Positions 32,809 to 45,577 of a stretch of DNA of 64,000 nt are shown one piece after another. The stretch spans positions 1,083,938 through 1,147,937 of the forward strand of contig KV419400.1 in assembly GCA_001630475.1 (NCBI GenBank), given 5' to 3'. Made by a program: the position numbers and the translations under genes. The notes under the pieces are model-generated. The model saw only the letters and a list, made by a program, of their open reading frames with translations, made no database searches and was not told the DNA's origin. How positions within the stretch are numbered: position 1 is the first letter of the stretch; every line of letters starts with the position of its first letter. This DNA is from Sistotremastrum niveocremeum HHB9708. Lineage: Eukaryota > Basidiomycota > Agaricomycetes > Sistotremastrales > Sistotremastraceae.

Positions 32809-34609
32809 TGAAGTCCTTGCTGGTTTCGGGCTTGTGCTCTTTGCTAGTCATGCCTCGTGTTTTGCACGTCAGTCCTCGTGTCTTTTACCGACTCTTACGG
32901 AAATTTTATGAGTACACAGCGTTGTAGTCCCTGCCAGTGGGTCCTCTTTACGCCAGTGTCGGCTACCCATACTGGATCAAATTATTTTCTTTGAGAGTAC
33001 TCCTGGCACAGTGATGTTTGCATCGCTATTAATCTCTTTCACTCTTGTACTTTACTATCTAATCACAATGCTATAACTGCTACTCTTTCGACGAACAAGA
33101 AGTAGAGATTGATTTTGGTGGCTGTGTAAGTCAGGTGATCCGGATTAGGTTTGAGATTTCGGAACAGTTCGGCTAGATCGATCCTTGTCTTGCGATAACT
33201 GTACTGCCTCCCGGTAACCATCCGTCACGATGCCCTGGCAAAAAACATTCCAGCTTGGAAGACGAAGTAAAGGTTGCCATCTTGTAACAGAAGAAGTGCT
33301 CCATCACATAGAATCTGGTCTTCAGGACGTCAGGGTATGCCAGCAGAAATATAACACTTTAATCTGCTGCAACTCTAATCTTTGTGTAGATCGGGATGCT
33401 GTTCTTGTTCATGTATTTAGATGTTCCCTGGCACACTCTCAGCTCCTCACTGATCGTCTTCAAGCCAACATACATCTGCAGCCTTGACCATCAACGAGAA
33501 TTTTGATCCCGGTATGAGATCTGGACAGTGCGGATGAACTGTGAAGTTGACGGTGTGCCGACCAGATGTCCGAAAGGGTGCGTTCATCGAGTGAACATAT
33601 CGAGAGAATGCCTTGATGGAGTTCGAAGATATGTCGATGGCACTGGACAACATTGTTCCCGAATCCCTGGCATGGAAACATACTGACGAAGGACCCGAGT
33701 AAGAAGATTCGTCATCATAAACCAGTGATTATACTGAAAGGTGATGACAGCGATTCGTAGGTGCCCTTGCAATGTCCGTGGCAGACGAGCATCAATCCTT
33801 GATCCAGGGTCTCGCACACAAAGACTGCATTGATTGGCCCAAGCATCCAAATTCCTATCACAGATGGAAGGTTGAATTTAGGAACTTGGCAAGGTTAGGC
33901 GTTCCATCATTTCCGAGCTTTCTTACCTCGAACATACGGCAATCAGGGATCTATCTTACCGAATTTAGGCACGCTCCTCATTCTCGGCGCCTTGTTGCCA
34001 CTATTCTGTGAGGCAAGTCCGAATACAGGGGGAGGAGTCAGGTTAAATTTTTCGTGTACAGGCCCTGATCTTGAGAAAAACCTGGCTGATTGATGGATGG
34101 GGCGGCAGGGAACGATGTGTTAATGACTCCAGTCGGGTTGGATAATCATAAAGAAACCGGTTGATCTGAAGGGGTCCTTGTAAGCCGCAGTCTATCTAAA
34201 AGCGAGCGAGTCACGGTTGTCTGTGGTGTCTAAACCGAGGTTGCGTTAACGAACACGAGGCGGACACGAGGCCAACATGAGGCACGAGGAGATAATGGCG
34301 TATATGCTCGGATTTATGACTAAGGCGAGCAATGGGTTGCAGACAGAGATGTTGTCGGAATAGACGCATAAGGAACTTGTGGCAGTGCACTTGCCATACA
34401 TGGAAATCGGCACAGGAAATGCAAGTGCGGCCGACGTCGCTCACCGCCGCTCTTCAAGGCGCTCGCCAACGCAGCCTCCATCTCTTTGGAGAAAATCCAT
34501 GCAAATATACGCGGCCTCGTCACGACGTGCCACTTAGATACAAATAGGTTGTCGGGAAACGCTTCAATCGCCACCATCCTCGCAAACTGTGTCTTGATCC
34601 CTATCAATC
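32809..34609. other. 1.8-kb gene-poor region
   Basis: Between Yth1 and the second Zn2Cys6 gene. Only short frames are present, such as 33447-33653 (-) with SNSIKAFSRYVHSMNAPF and an adjoining frame to about 33850. They show no recognised motif and no consistent splice model. I found no terminal repeats or transposase traces. It may contain a decayed gene plus the promoter of the downstream regulator. Confidence -1.
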
Positions 34610-37147
34610 ATGCCCCGAGCAACGAGCAGCGGTACCAACCCTCTACGCAGAAATCAGGCAAGTCATTACACGACGAGCGCATCTGAAAAGCTAAACTAAC
34701 TGCTTTTTTACTGTGGCATGGACAGGCCTGCCGACAATGTCGCAGAAAGAAACTCGTGCGTGCTGGCCATCGATCTGCGCTTTTTTTGCTTGAACATCTT
34801 CATATCTAGAAATGTGATGCTGCGAGACCTCATTGCGGCACATGCGTGAAGACCTGGAAGGGCAAAATAGCAGTCGCCGCCCCTCCTGGGTACATCCATG
34901 ACCCCCAGCCAGACTGCGACTACGATCCTGGCGATGGCGCATCTCTCATTCCAACTTCGTCTGCAGATCCCACGGACAGAGTCAAATTTTTAGAAGCACA
35001 AGTCTTGGAGCTCAAGAATCAGCTTGCCAGAGGTCACCCAAACCCTGCATATCCTTCTCCTCCGCCTCCTCACGTAACGCTGGGCCCGTCAGATACGCGG
35101 TCCCCTTTCTCGACGCATTCAACGCTCTCGACTCCATCCGTTTCTGGTCCATCTACGCCGTCCTACTCGAACCGACATCTCGAACGTACAGAAATCGTAG
35201 TTCCCGAGTCAGTCTACCTGTCGGATCGTCCCACTAATGTCGTCGGGCCTACGCCAATCCAGGCAACATACACCAATGTCCACCGTTCATTGGACCTCGT
35301 CTACAGTGGATGGCCAGCCGATCTTCCTCACCCCGCCGAAGTGCGCCGTTTGTGAGTGCCAGTATCTCCTCGTTTTATGATGTCACAAACTTACATCTAT
35401 TCACCGTCAGGGTCGCCGTCTTCTTCCAGGCAGATCAATGTGGATCCAGAATGATACATCGACCGTCTCTGATGGCTGCGTTGGCTCTCCCTGCCGACCA
35501 CAAAGATTTCCCACATACGGCGCTCCTCCATGCTATCTGTACCACCGCATCCCGGTGGGTGTCTGGCTATGCGGAACGTGGACATGATGGACTTCGAAGG
35601 GATCCATTCGCCGAGTTCCACGCTAAGAAAGTGAAGCTGTATATCGCCCAAGCGATGACTAGTGGATTCCACTCGCTGGACCTATTGCAAGCTTGCATCT
35701 TGCTTTCGTGGCACTTGTATATGGAAGGGCATTGGGCGGAAGCGTGGATGTACGTTGGGCTCCAAAGTCGTGCCTCTATCCCGTTCCGTCTGAACTTCCC
35801 CGGGTGCTACTATGAAGATGAACTCAGCGGTGGATCATTCCTTCCTCCTCCTACCTCTGCCTTGGAATTGGAGAAAAGGCGCCGAATCTGGTGGATGATC
35901 TTCATCATGGATCGAACAGTGTCCTCGAGTGGTTGGTCACATGCACTTCCTGAGTCGGATGCAGGAACGGAGTTCCCTATGCGACTGCTGGACTTCCAGG
36001 CAGAGGTATTTGATCTGATAATTACTCATAACCGTCGTAACTGACCTTCGCACAGCACCCTCTGCCTCCCGATTGTCCTCAGTCACTGCGGTCGCCAAAG
36101 TCCCTCATCACCCACATACCGGAATACACCGACTCATTCACCCTTCTCCTCAAGGCTAACATCCTGTATGGCAAAGTGATGGACTTCAACACTCAGCAGA
36201 ATATTCGCAAGTCTTCGCTCACTAACAGATCGGATCTGAAGTTCTCTCGTGAGATTCGAAACTCTGCCGAGTTCCAGGCTTTGGATCGCCTTGTCGCGCA
36301 TGATTTCATAGAGAATATCCCGCACGGGTTCCGAAACCTGCTAGGAGTAGGCGAAATAGCCGAGTGGCCCACTTTCGACGTGGACCTATATCTCGCGCAT
36401 CTGCTTCCACATGCGTACGTTGTTCTTGACTTCCCTGATACGTCCCACTGATCGTTAAACAGTGCTACTATCGCTCTCCATAACGCTTTCATGGACCTCT
36501 CCGATGCCAATGACTTATCCACAAGAAGGTGCCAGAATGCCGCCAACCAGATCTCTCACGCATATGTGCTACTTGAATCTACGTCTTTCGAGATTAGGCG
36601 CTTACATCCTTCGGTCGTGGTGAGTTGACATTTGGTCGCGTGAGAAAGAGCCTTGACTTACGATATGTAGGTTTGTTGGTATCTGGCAGCCGTGTTCTAT
36701 GTTCAAATCTGCCGGCACTTCGTGCAGACGGGCAGCGCGCAAGCGGAGAGTGAAACATGGACCGAAATCAACAAGCTTCGGTTCGTTAAATCCCAAGTTT
36801 CTTTTCTCCCAACATAAGATCCTGACTTTGTGATCTACAGTCTCGCAATGCTTGAATATGGTGCCCAATCACCGATCGGATGTTCGTTACCTTTCTCGCA
36901 TATATCTCCACTTCTTGCTGATTATTGTTCTCTAGGTCGTCAAGAAAAGCTACTTCAAGATATACTGACTGACATCTTGAAATTGACCACGACGGAAAAT
37001 CCCCTCAAGAACAACATCCCCTTCTTTGCACCAGGCGAAGGAGTCTCTCCGAGCGCTTCGTTGGGCTCGCAGGGGGGTGGTCCTGTCCGGTCACCGCATG
37101 ATCATCTCAGTGTCTCCATGTCGCCCCCGTGCGGCGAAATAAGATAA
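34610..37147 (+). CDS. Zn2Cys6 fungal transcription factor (second of two)
   Basis: Regulator of the same broad family as the one at 25.1 kb. The start MPRATSSGTNPLRRNQ joins by an intron to ACRQCRRKKL, and a second intron joins to KCDAARPHCGTCVKTW, with a sixth Cys 23 residues later (PQPDCDYD). A coiled-coil linker (DRVKFLEAQVLELKNQLA) and Pro/Ser-rich region precede the regulatory domain: VFFQADQCGSRMIHRPSLM, TALLHAICTTASRW, FHSLDLLQACILLSWHLY, and EKRRRIWWMIFIMDRTVSSS, a typical fungal_trans block. Later exons include LAHLLPHA, ATIALHNAFMDL and VCWYLAAVFYVQICRHF. The end is Gly/Ser/Pro-rich with stop at 37145-37147. Targets are unknown. Confidence -1.
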
Positions 37148-37479
37148 ATCCCTCGAATGGTCGAACGGTCGCTGGTAAATGAAAATCGAGTCAGATGGAC
37201 GTTGTTGGGAAGACGAATGACTATTTATTTGTCTCCTTTATTTCTGTTTCTATAGATCAGGCTTTCCGAATGTGTATATTGTACTTCATTTTTTGTAAAC
37301 GTTTCCATATCAAATATCAAATGGCAGCATGACTGCCGTTTTTACGTGTTCGCAAGCTTGAGAGGCGCGCTTCTGTCCGCGGCCGACGAGTCAGACACTC
37401 AGACAACCTGTTCGGACTTGCACTTACCCTTAGACGACATAATCCACTGTCATACAGGAATATTGGACTTCCTTTCACA
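37148..37479. other. Intergenic region
   Basis: About 330 bp between two same-strand genes. Nothing recognised apart from an AT-rich stretch near 37200-37320, likely a 3' UTR. Confidence -1.
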
Positions 37480-39174
37480 ATGCGTTCGACGGGAAAAACA
37501 CTAACGCCAGAGCAGGAGGCATTGTCACAGGCTCGAAAGCTGAAGAAACTAGAAGCCCAATCTGCTCCCGTAAAAGCTAAAAAGAGCATCGAACTATATA
37601 AACGCAACTGGGTCGAAACCGAACAATCAACCACGCCATCTGTCCCAGTTTTGACATTTAGACTCATGACCTGGAATGTGAGCCGGTCATTCAGAGTATA
37701 AGGCTCCCTGAGGTACTAAACTTGAATGGGTCCGTAGATGCTTGCACAGACGCTTGTCCGTCAGTGCGTCATAACCCCGAGGCTTTGAAGACATATCTGA
37801 CAACAATGATATGTTGTCCCAGGTCGTGATCTATTTCCTACCAGTGATTGCTTGCGAGGAAATCAAAGGATCGGGATGCTCATTCAAGAATTGATGAATT
37901 CCGCCGCCGATGTAATATGCTTACAGGTATTATTGACATCCGCTGTTCATTTCGCATTGCTCACAGTGTATCTTGATGTCAACAGGAAGTAGACCGCCTC
38001 GAAGTGCTGCTGCCCGAACTCCATGCCGCCGGATATTCTCATATATATGCCTCAGGCCGTAACAAGAAGCACGGCTGCATGGTGTTATACAGAGAATCTC
38101 AGTTCAAGAAGATTCACGAAGAGACCATCTATTACGACGAAGAAACGGCCAGGCTCGACACCTCTGGAACAAGTCAACCCATTGGAAATAGTTTCCGGAC
38201 AAAGAATATCGGCCTCATAGTTGCTTTGCAATCGGTCCATTCGAATCTCGGCTTGGTCGTGGCAACAACCCATCTATTTTGGCACCCGAGGTAAACAAAT
38301 CCTTTTTCCGGGCGTGATTGTCTCATTATCTTTGATTAGGTACACTTATGAACGAGCTAGGTTATTCGATTTTTATAAGAAACATGACCCTCTCCTGAAG
38401 TGTATCGATTCAGACAAGTTTCAATATTGCTTCGCAACGTGTATCGGTTTAGAAACGAATTGAATCAACCAGATTGGCCCTCTTATATTGCTGGCGGTTT
38501 GTCCTGCACGCGTTTTCTCATCCAAAGGCTTAATTTTATTTCAGATTTCAATCTTCCCCCGAATGATGCCGTCTACACTCTTCTGGCTGGAAAACCGTTA
38601 TCGGAATTGCAGAAGCAAAGCATCATGAAATCTAGCGTTGTGCATGCCTCGGTCGATCCTTCAGTCTCATCATCTGGCGCCCCTGCAGACGACGAAGAAG
38701 GGGGTGAAGATCCAGACAGGGTGATAACCAACGCTAGATCAGCTGTCCCAGAAGACGGACTGCTCACTTGTCTCGAGCTACCTAAGATATACGAGCCTTT
38801 TGTCCCTGTACGCAGCGCATATGAGGTGGGCCTCAGAGGCAGTATTCAATCCTCTCAATCCGTCTTCGGTAAACGACTTGAGGGCATGGATATTCGAGAT
38901 CTGGGATACTTCGAACCAATGTTCACCTCTTATACCTACTATTGGCAAGCTACACTAGGTATGACATTTGCAGCTTTTTGGAAGCGGCCATCTTGCTCAT
39001 TGTGATCTAGATTATATTTTCATCGCTGATCCTCCTAATTTCGAAACCCGAGTGACTAAAGTATTAGAACCTATAGCTACAGAGGTGCTAGAAGGTGGTC
39101 TGCCTCGCAGTGGCATCTGTGCAAGCGATCACGTATCATTAATTGCCGATTTGGCACTCGTTCCCTCTGATTAA
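37480..39174 (+). CDS. NGL2: Ngl2/Ccr4-type endonuclease-exonuclease-phosphatase RNase
   Basis: Mg-dependent nuclease of the EEP fold. In yeast Ngl2 trims the 3' end of 5.8S rRNA. The start MRSTGKTLTPEQEALSQARK with LKKLEAQ is the Ngl2-type N-terminus. Catalytic blocks follow in order: LTFRLMTWN / MLAQTLVRR (Asn), ADVICLQEVDRLEVL (Glu), NKKHGCMVLYRESQF, VATTHLFWHPR, DFNLPPNDAVYTLL (Asp and Asn), DYIFIADPP (Asp) and the final ASDHVSLIADL (Asp-His). An acidic insertion (DDEEGGEDPDRV) lies between the last blocks. All active-site residues are present. About nine introns. Stop at 39172-39174. Convergent with the RhoGEF gene. Confidence -1.
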
Positions 39175-39411
39175 AACGTCCATCCGTCCGTGTGTAAATC
39201 AAACTAGATTATGGCATTAGGTTTAGAAAAGGAAAAAAAGAAGCGTGCAATGCGAATGGATAATGTGCGGAAGCGGAATCTGGCGCACTGCCAGGGGATG
39301 TAAACGCTGAAGAGTTCTCCAAAGATAAGGAAAGGAAATGAATGCAGTGGCCAAAAAAGTCGATGAAACATGGAGGTACTTGCTCTATCAGTCCATTTCC
39401 GTGTTCAATGT

Positions 39412-42400
39412 TCATCCAGCACGCTGAGAGGCCGTACGATCCGTGCCCTTCAAGAGCTGATCGAACAAGCCACTGGCAGCGTTTTCTGCTCGTAGCAATA
39501 TCATGTAAACGATGCCAGTTCGAACTCCTTTATCGCTGAGTTCGATAGCGACGCCTGTCTTTCCCACTCTTTCAACACCATCGCTTAAGATGATGGTGGA
39601 GATGAGTATTGGATGATCTTTTGTATCGGCCTCCACAACCAGCTGCTTGTCGTTCGAGGGCTGATGAAGGTAAAGCTTCAGCCTCGAATTTCCCAAGTTT
39701 TTCCACTGTGCGTGATGTTGCTTCAGGAAGAGCTTGCATTTCATGGTAGCAATCACGGAGGATGTTTGTGGACCACTTGGAGCAGTCTCCTCCGTAGGTG
39801 ACATTGGAGGACTGACATCACCACTATTGGGGCCGAAATTGCCAGAAGCAATATACTGGGACGGAAGGCGAGCTTGATGAGGTCCTGAAGCAGTGGACAG
39901 ACTGCTAGCGATAGATCCCGCTCTCGAAGGTCCATTCGACAGTTGACCGCTGCCTATCGAAGGCACAGGTGGAAGCGTGCGCATCTGATGTTCTATGGTA
40001 TGCTGAGAATGCAAGGAGCGTGATGACGGGCTTTTCCGCAACGAAGGACCACCATAACTATTTATACCTGGGTCAGACTGTGTCCCATGAGCCGAAAACG
40101 GCCCCGGGGGACCATTCTGAATTTGGCTTGTATTAAGCTCAGGTCTAGACGATGGGAAATTCGTGGGGTAATGTGCAGACGTCGGAGGAGAGGCCATGGA
40201 ATTCATACTTGAGCCGCGAGGGGGCGGCCGGAAATCTGATTCTGCTGGTGTGGATGGATAAGACCTGAATTGCGCGCCCGGTTGTGGACTCGTGATGGAT
40301 GAAGGTCCACCGGGATTGCTGGCAGTTCGGAGAGGAGGGATCACAGGGGGGCCAAGACCTGACGGGCTTCGTCTATCAAAGAGTGTAGGTGCGTTAGGTC
40401 CATTTGGATTCGTTGGTTGTGGATGGACGATTTGGGGTACATTGGGTTTTTGAGGTATGGGAGGTAGATGACCCTGTCTAGCTCCTGGAGGGAGTTGTCC
40501 ATTGGGAAGAGAATTGGGGAGTTGTGGGAGTTCACCGGTGGGTGGGGCGTTTGGGGGTGGATTGGGGTCGGTCGTTTGAGGATGAGCGGGAGGCTGGCCT
40601 GGGATGTTCTGATATGGCGGCGGCGACTTAGGATTCGGTATTCTATCTGGAGCCGTTCCATTTGGCTGGGGTGGCAATGGAGCATTGACGGCAGGTAAAG
40701 CTAATAATTCGATGAGTACTATGATAGCATGGGCAGTTAAATAATCCGCACGTTTGGGGAAGTTCTCAATGCACTCCAAAAACATCTGGTGTAGATGTTC
40801 CTTGGTTTGAGTACTACCAGTCTCGAGGAGCACAATGACCTTATTGACAATAGTGACCTGCAGCGTTCGTTCGCCTATTTCGGCGACCTTCACGACCTTC
40901 AAAGACAGCGGAGGATAGCACAGCCACATGTCGGGACTCGATTCAGAGTCTCCTGTTTCATGCTCACGATCTCCTGCGCTGAGCGTTTCGCACAGTAGGA
41001 ATAGATCGGTGGTCAGAAAGACGAGGCCACGCTGATGAACGCGTTCTACAGCAGCATTGTTCGGATGGATGCGGATCGTGGCATCGCCGGCGAACAGTAA
41101 TTGTCGTGTGAACGGCAGATTAGCTGGGGTAAGATTGAGATTCACAGGTGGTTCCTATACTATATTCAGAGTCGACTCGTTCTCAATAGTGGAGCACCAT
41201 ACCTTCAATGACATCGTGAAGATATCCAATGTCTGACGAGTTGACAGTCTCTTCTCGAGTTCACTCAAAGAAGCAGGCATGTTGATCAAAGAAGGAGTCC
41301 GACTAACTGATGTGTTAGTGGTCGCGCGCGAAAGCCGTTCTCTTTAAAAACAGTAAGGCACGGAATGTATGATCGGTGGAAGTCACGCACTCGCTGGTGA
41401 AGCTATCCGTGCCTGCGGAACTGTCAGTGCTTGTTACCCTGGGCTGCTCCACGGAATTATCAGAAGATCCAGGTCTCATGGTCTTTCTGACTTCGATTTG
41501 CGAGAGAAGGTTAGCCAACCGCTCATTGGCAGCCACGAGAAGTCGGTGGTCGCTCCTTCCTTCTGGCGTACTTCCCAATAGGCGACCATACAAGTTTTTG
41601 TAGTACTTCAAGCGCGTTCTAGGGAGGGCAAACAGAGAGTCTAAAGTCCAAGATTGAGGAGATGATGATGAGGGATCTGACGCTGTTGGAGATGAGATTA
41701 CGGAGGGGAAAGGATTTGATTCGGTAAAGGTAGCCAAGACATCATGCAGACGCGTGGTTGCCTGGACTGGCTCCCAGTCGTCAAAGCCGACCACATACAC
41801 CTTGCAGTATTTTGTATAGGGCCCTTCGAGGTCGTTAACCTATGTGAAGGAAAAGGATGTTGTTTGAGAGCCGATCGATATGATGACGCGACGAGTACTG
41901 ACCCATTGTACCAAAAGGTCGCCTAGTGCGCGATGATCAGTAGGGCCGATACCCTCGAGTGCCTGGGCGACTATTAGCCGAAACACGAGGAAATGGTGCA
42001 GAAAGTCTGACCGATGAGAATGCCTTGTTCGCCCTGTATATCGATTCGATCGCGCGAAATACAGAATCGAGTTCTCGAGGGGGCAAGTTGGACCGACTCC
42101 AGGCACCTGCTACTTTCTGCCAGAAAGGTTGGCTTTGATGGCCAGACCGAGAATTGTGGAACTTTACCTTGATGATGCCTGCTACTAATTCCACATACAG
42201 CTTTTCGGTCTTCACGAAATCCTTTAATGGATTGCTCCCCTTTTTTGTCTTGACTGCAAGCTTTGGCTTTGAGGGAGACGTGGGGGTTGCGGGTTCTGAT
42301 CCAGCAGATGTTGGTGGTTCGAGTAAAGCCTTGTCTTGCATAGAATTGGAAGCTGAAGAATCGTCGGAAGGTTGATTCGAAGACGCGACGGATGGGGCTG

Positions 42401-42458
42401 GTTGCTGAGGGGGGTCGGCATCCTCAGGATGTGATTCTGGCGATGTCGAGTGGGACAT
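39412..42458 (-). CDS. Rho guanine-nucleotide exchange factor with DH and PH-like domains
   Basis: Activates Rho/Cdc42-type GTPases. The start MSHSTSPESHPEDADPPQQP is disordered. The DH domain begins FVKTEKLYVELVAGIIK and continues after an intron with KVAGAWSRSNLPPRELDSVF and RAIESIYRANKAF, classic Dbl conserved region 1. It goes on through ALGDLLVQW, VNDLEGPYTKYCKVYV and RTRLKYYKNLYGRLL. After MPASLSELEKRLSTRQTLDI a large exon (41145 to 39412) has a PH-like barrel (LLFAGDATIRIHPNNAAVERV, GLVFLTTDLFLLCETL), a long Pro/Ser/Asn-rich linker, and a C-terminal domain MKCKLFLKQHHAQWKNLG, KLYLHQPSNDKQLVVEAD and GVERVGKTGVAIELSD. The C-terminal domain is not named with confidence. Likely role: polarity or wall signalling. 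Confidence -1.
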
Positions 42459-42968
42459 TCAGGAGATGAGTAGAACAGATTTCAATAAAGAAATACTGTT
42501 GGGTCAGGGAGGAGAAGGGAGGGCGAAAGAGAGCACGTTTGCCCGCTCTTTTCGAGTAGGACGTCGCCGGTAGCTGGTCTGAACTCCGACGCTTTCGGTC
42601 GCGACTGAATATTGTGTCATCAGCAATAAAATACTGCTTCGTCGTCTTCAACCCCCAGAGCGTCTCATGCGCTCGCTGCACACTGGACCAGACAATTCAT
42701 GGCTGAAATGGAGATTATTAACTACCGCCGATCCAGCGCAACCACCGGATTACCCTTGCGGCCGCCCTGCCAGGGATATCAAAGCCGAGCCAATGATGAG
42801 CTGCCCGTCGCGCCCGCTGCATTCCGTGGGCCTCAATACGGCAATCATCAACCGTCTCTCTACTCTGCGTTGGACTATCGCTGAGACCTCCTTAGCGTTC
42901 TCTGGAGTCTGATATAGCAGCCTATTCTCAAATTTCGGGGCTTTCCGTTATCCTGTTTCTTTATCGTG
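42459..42968. promoter_or_regulatory. Divergent promoter region, RhoGEF / MEMO1 homologue
   Basis: About 510 bp between divergent starts. Two overlapping plus-strand frames (42667-42912 and 42699-42884) are open but have no recognised motif and differ in frame, so I treat them as chance. Confidence -1.
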
Positions 42969-44307
42969 ATGTCGGTCAGGTACCTAGCGATTACATCTAT
43001 CGCATCAGCGGTTCTTCAATGATGTCTCACCTCACAGGAAAGCGGCTCATGCGAACTCCTGGTACTCTGGCGATGGTATGCTTTGGGTGTTCTTACTGGT
43101 TCTTACCAACACTTTCGTGATCGTAGCTAGGACTCTTGATAAGGAGTTGACTACCTGGCTGTCTCGCGTTCAGCAATCGAGCACTGTTGAAGATTCGCAG
43201 CCTTATGCACCACCCATCAAAGGCTGCAAGGCCATCATAGCGCCGTCAGCTCTATGTCTCAGTTTCATTCTGCCTTGTTGAATCGTGATCTAGTCATGCT
43301 GGGTACTCTTACTCTGGGCCAGCGGCAGCATGGGCATACAAGAGCATTGATGTCACCGGCATGTGAGTACTCACTCTGGATTCGAGCATGTGATCCATAT
43401 GCGCACTCTCAGAAAGCGCGTTTTCATTCTTGGGCCATCACATCACGTCTATCTTGATGGCTGCGCCCTACCGATCTGCACAGAATACGCGACTCCTGTC
43501 GGCAGCCTCCCTCTGGATCTTGATAGTTGGGTAAACTGACCCTGCTTGAAACTGATATTCATGAGCTCTTGTACAGCCATCGCCGAGCTCAAAGCCACCG
43601 GCGAGTTTTCTGAGATGGGTAAGCGTGTTGACGAAGATGAACATAGCATCGAAATGCACCTGCCCTATGTGAGAAAGGTGTTCGAAAAGTCAGCTCCCCG
43701 AAAGTACCTCCAAATCCCCGCTGAACGTTTTGAGGCAGGCAAGATATCAAGATCGTCCCCATTCTTGTAGGATCGATCTCCAAAGACAAGGAAGCTCAGT
43801 TTGGCAAGCTATTGGCCCCCTTCCTGAGTCGAGATGATACGTTTTGCGTCGTGTCAAGTGATTTTTGTCATTGGTGAGTTCTTGAGTATCGAATATGGCC
43901 ATCATACGACTCTCTCTAGGGGCACTCGGTTCTCCTACACGTTCTATTACCCATCCGAGTTGCCTGCGAGTGGAGTTCGTCTTTCCCGAAGAGGTCCGAA
44001 TCCTGACACGCTGACCACTTTTCCTATCCACAAATCTATTTCGACACTGGACCATGAGGCCATGTCCATCTTGACTATCCCCGGTCCTGATCCATCCCGA
44101 TCTGTGCACGATGAATTCGCCAATTACCTTGCGAGGACCAAGAATACTATTTGTGGCCGTCATCCGATTGGCGTTCTTCTTGGTGTTTTGGAGAGCCTGG
44201 AGGAGAGGCCGGCAACCTTGAGATGGGTGCGGTACGAGCAGAGCAATGAGTGCGAGGACGTGAATGATTCAAGTGTTAGCTATGCGAGTGCATATGTTGT
44301 ATTTTAG
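42969..44307 (+). CDS. MHO1: MEMO1 family protein (Mho1-like)
   Basis: MEMO proteins share the fold of class III extradiol dioxygenases. Human MEMO1 works in cell motility and copper/iron handling, and the yeast relative is Mho1. Spliced exons give MSVRKAAHANSWYSGD, ARTLDKELTTWLSRVQ and KGCKAIIAP joined to HAGYSYSGPAAAWAYKS. Then come IKRVFILGPSHHVYLDGCAL, LPICTEYATPVGSLPLDLD, GEFSEMGKRVDEDEHSIEMH with LPYVRKVFEK, and DIKIVPILVGSISKDKEAQF. Finally CVVSSDFCHW joins GTRFSYTFYYP. The conserved His, Asp and Cys pocket residues (PHAG, PSHH, DEHSIE, DFCHWG) are all present. Seven introns of 45-60 nt restore the frame exactly at each join. Stop at 44305-44307. Confidence -1.
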
Positions 44308-44466
44308 TAAACGTAGAGTCTAAACTCCGCCTTCCATTTTGATCACCGCGGCATCCAATTTTTCTTCGACAAGCAAGTTGGCAACAACAACCATCTCTTC
44401 CCTCGACCATCACACCCGCCCTCCCCTCCGCCCCCGTCATCTCCTCATACCCTCTTCTCCCCAGCG

Positions 44467-45577
44467 ATGCCCTCCAGCCCTTCCCCAGGTCCTAATGGTT
44501 CAGGTATTTCTCTTTCTCTGACGTATACTCGACGCCACCTCATGCCGCCTCTTTCTCTTCTTAAAGGCTCGCAAAATCGCTCTGGTTCAGGGAGTCCTGC
44601 TCCCAATGAAACCCTTACTCTTCGTGCGCTAGTGACTACCAAGGACGCGGGCGTCATCATTGGAAAGGCTGGCAAAAATGTGGCAGACTTGCGCGACCAG
44701 ACCGGCGTCAAGGCTGGCGTCAGCAAAGTCGTTCCCGGCGTGCATGAACGCGTCCTTAGTATCAGCGGTCCTGTTGAAGGCGTTGCCAAAGTGTGTACCC
44801 ATCGCTATAGTCTTGGCCGCTCTTCCTTACCTTGTAAACCTTTAGGCATATTCCCTCATCGTTTCCCAGCTCCTGTCTTCTGCTGCGCCCTCTTCTCCGA
44901 CTGCAACCACTACCCCTCCCCCTGCCAATACCCACTCATCCCTTAGACTCCTCGTCTCTCATAATCTTATGGGTACCATCATCGGCCGCAATGGCCTTAA
45001 AATCAAGTCCATCCAGGACAACTCTGGCGCCCGCATGGTCGCATCCAAAGATATGCTTCCGCAGTCCACAGAGCGCGTCGTAGAAGTGCAAGGGACGGCA
45101 GAAGGCATCGGTCGTGCCATTGACGAAATTGGCAAGGCTCTGCTGGAAGATTGGGAGCGTGGCGCCGGCACTGTCCTCTATCACCCTGGTACTTCAGATG
45201 AGCGAACAGGCCGACGGACACAGGGCAACGGCACTTCAGGGCGCCGTCAAGCCAATGGTGATTCAACTCGCCGCAGTCCCTCCCCTCCCCCTGTTGCCAC
45301 TTCTGGTAATCTCCGCACCCAGAATATCTCTATCCCCTCTGACATGGTTGGCTGCATCATTGGAAGAGGTGGTACTAAAATTACAGAGATCCGCCGTCTG
45401 TCGGGGTCCAAAATCTCCATTGCAAAGGCACCGCATGACGAGACTGGCGAACGCATGTTCACCATCGTTGGCACCCCTGAGGCTAATGAAAAAGCGCTCT
45501 TCCTTCTCTACAATCAACTTGAGAACGAGAAGGAAAGGCGTGTAGGCCGTGAGCAACAGCAGGAACAACAGGATTAA
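44467..45577 (+). CDS. Triple-KH-domain RNA-binding protein (PCBP/Hek2-like)
   Basis: Poly(C)-binding-type protein. The first exon is tiny (MPSSPSPGPNGS), then an intron ends at about 44568 and the frame goes on with QNRSGSGSPAPNETLTLRAL. KH1 has TTKDAGVIIGKAGKNVADL, KH2 has SHNLMGTIIGRNGLKIKSI, and KH3 has PSDMVGCIIGRGGTKITEI. The three GXXG loops (GKAG, GRNG, GRGG) are intact, so RNA binding is expected. KH1 and KH2 are separated by an intron at about 44790-44846. A Ser/Gly/Arg linker lies before KH3, and the protein ends in a Gln/Glu-rich tail (RVGREQQQEQQD). Fungal relatives such as Hek2/Khd1 and Pbp2 act in mRNA localisation or translation control. Which one this matches cannot be decided here. 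Confidence -1.

Noticed and set aside
42667-42912. Plus-strand frames between RhoGEF and MEMO1
   Set aside because: Two overlapping frames in a divergent promoter, neither with a motif or splice link to MEMO1, whose start is at 42969.
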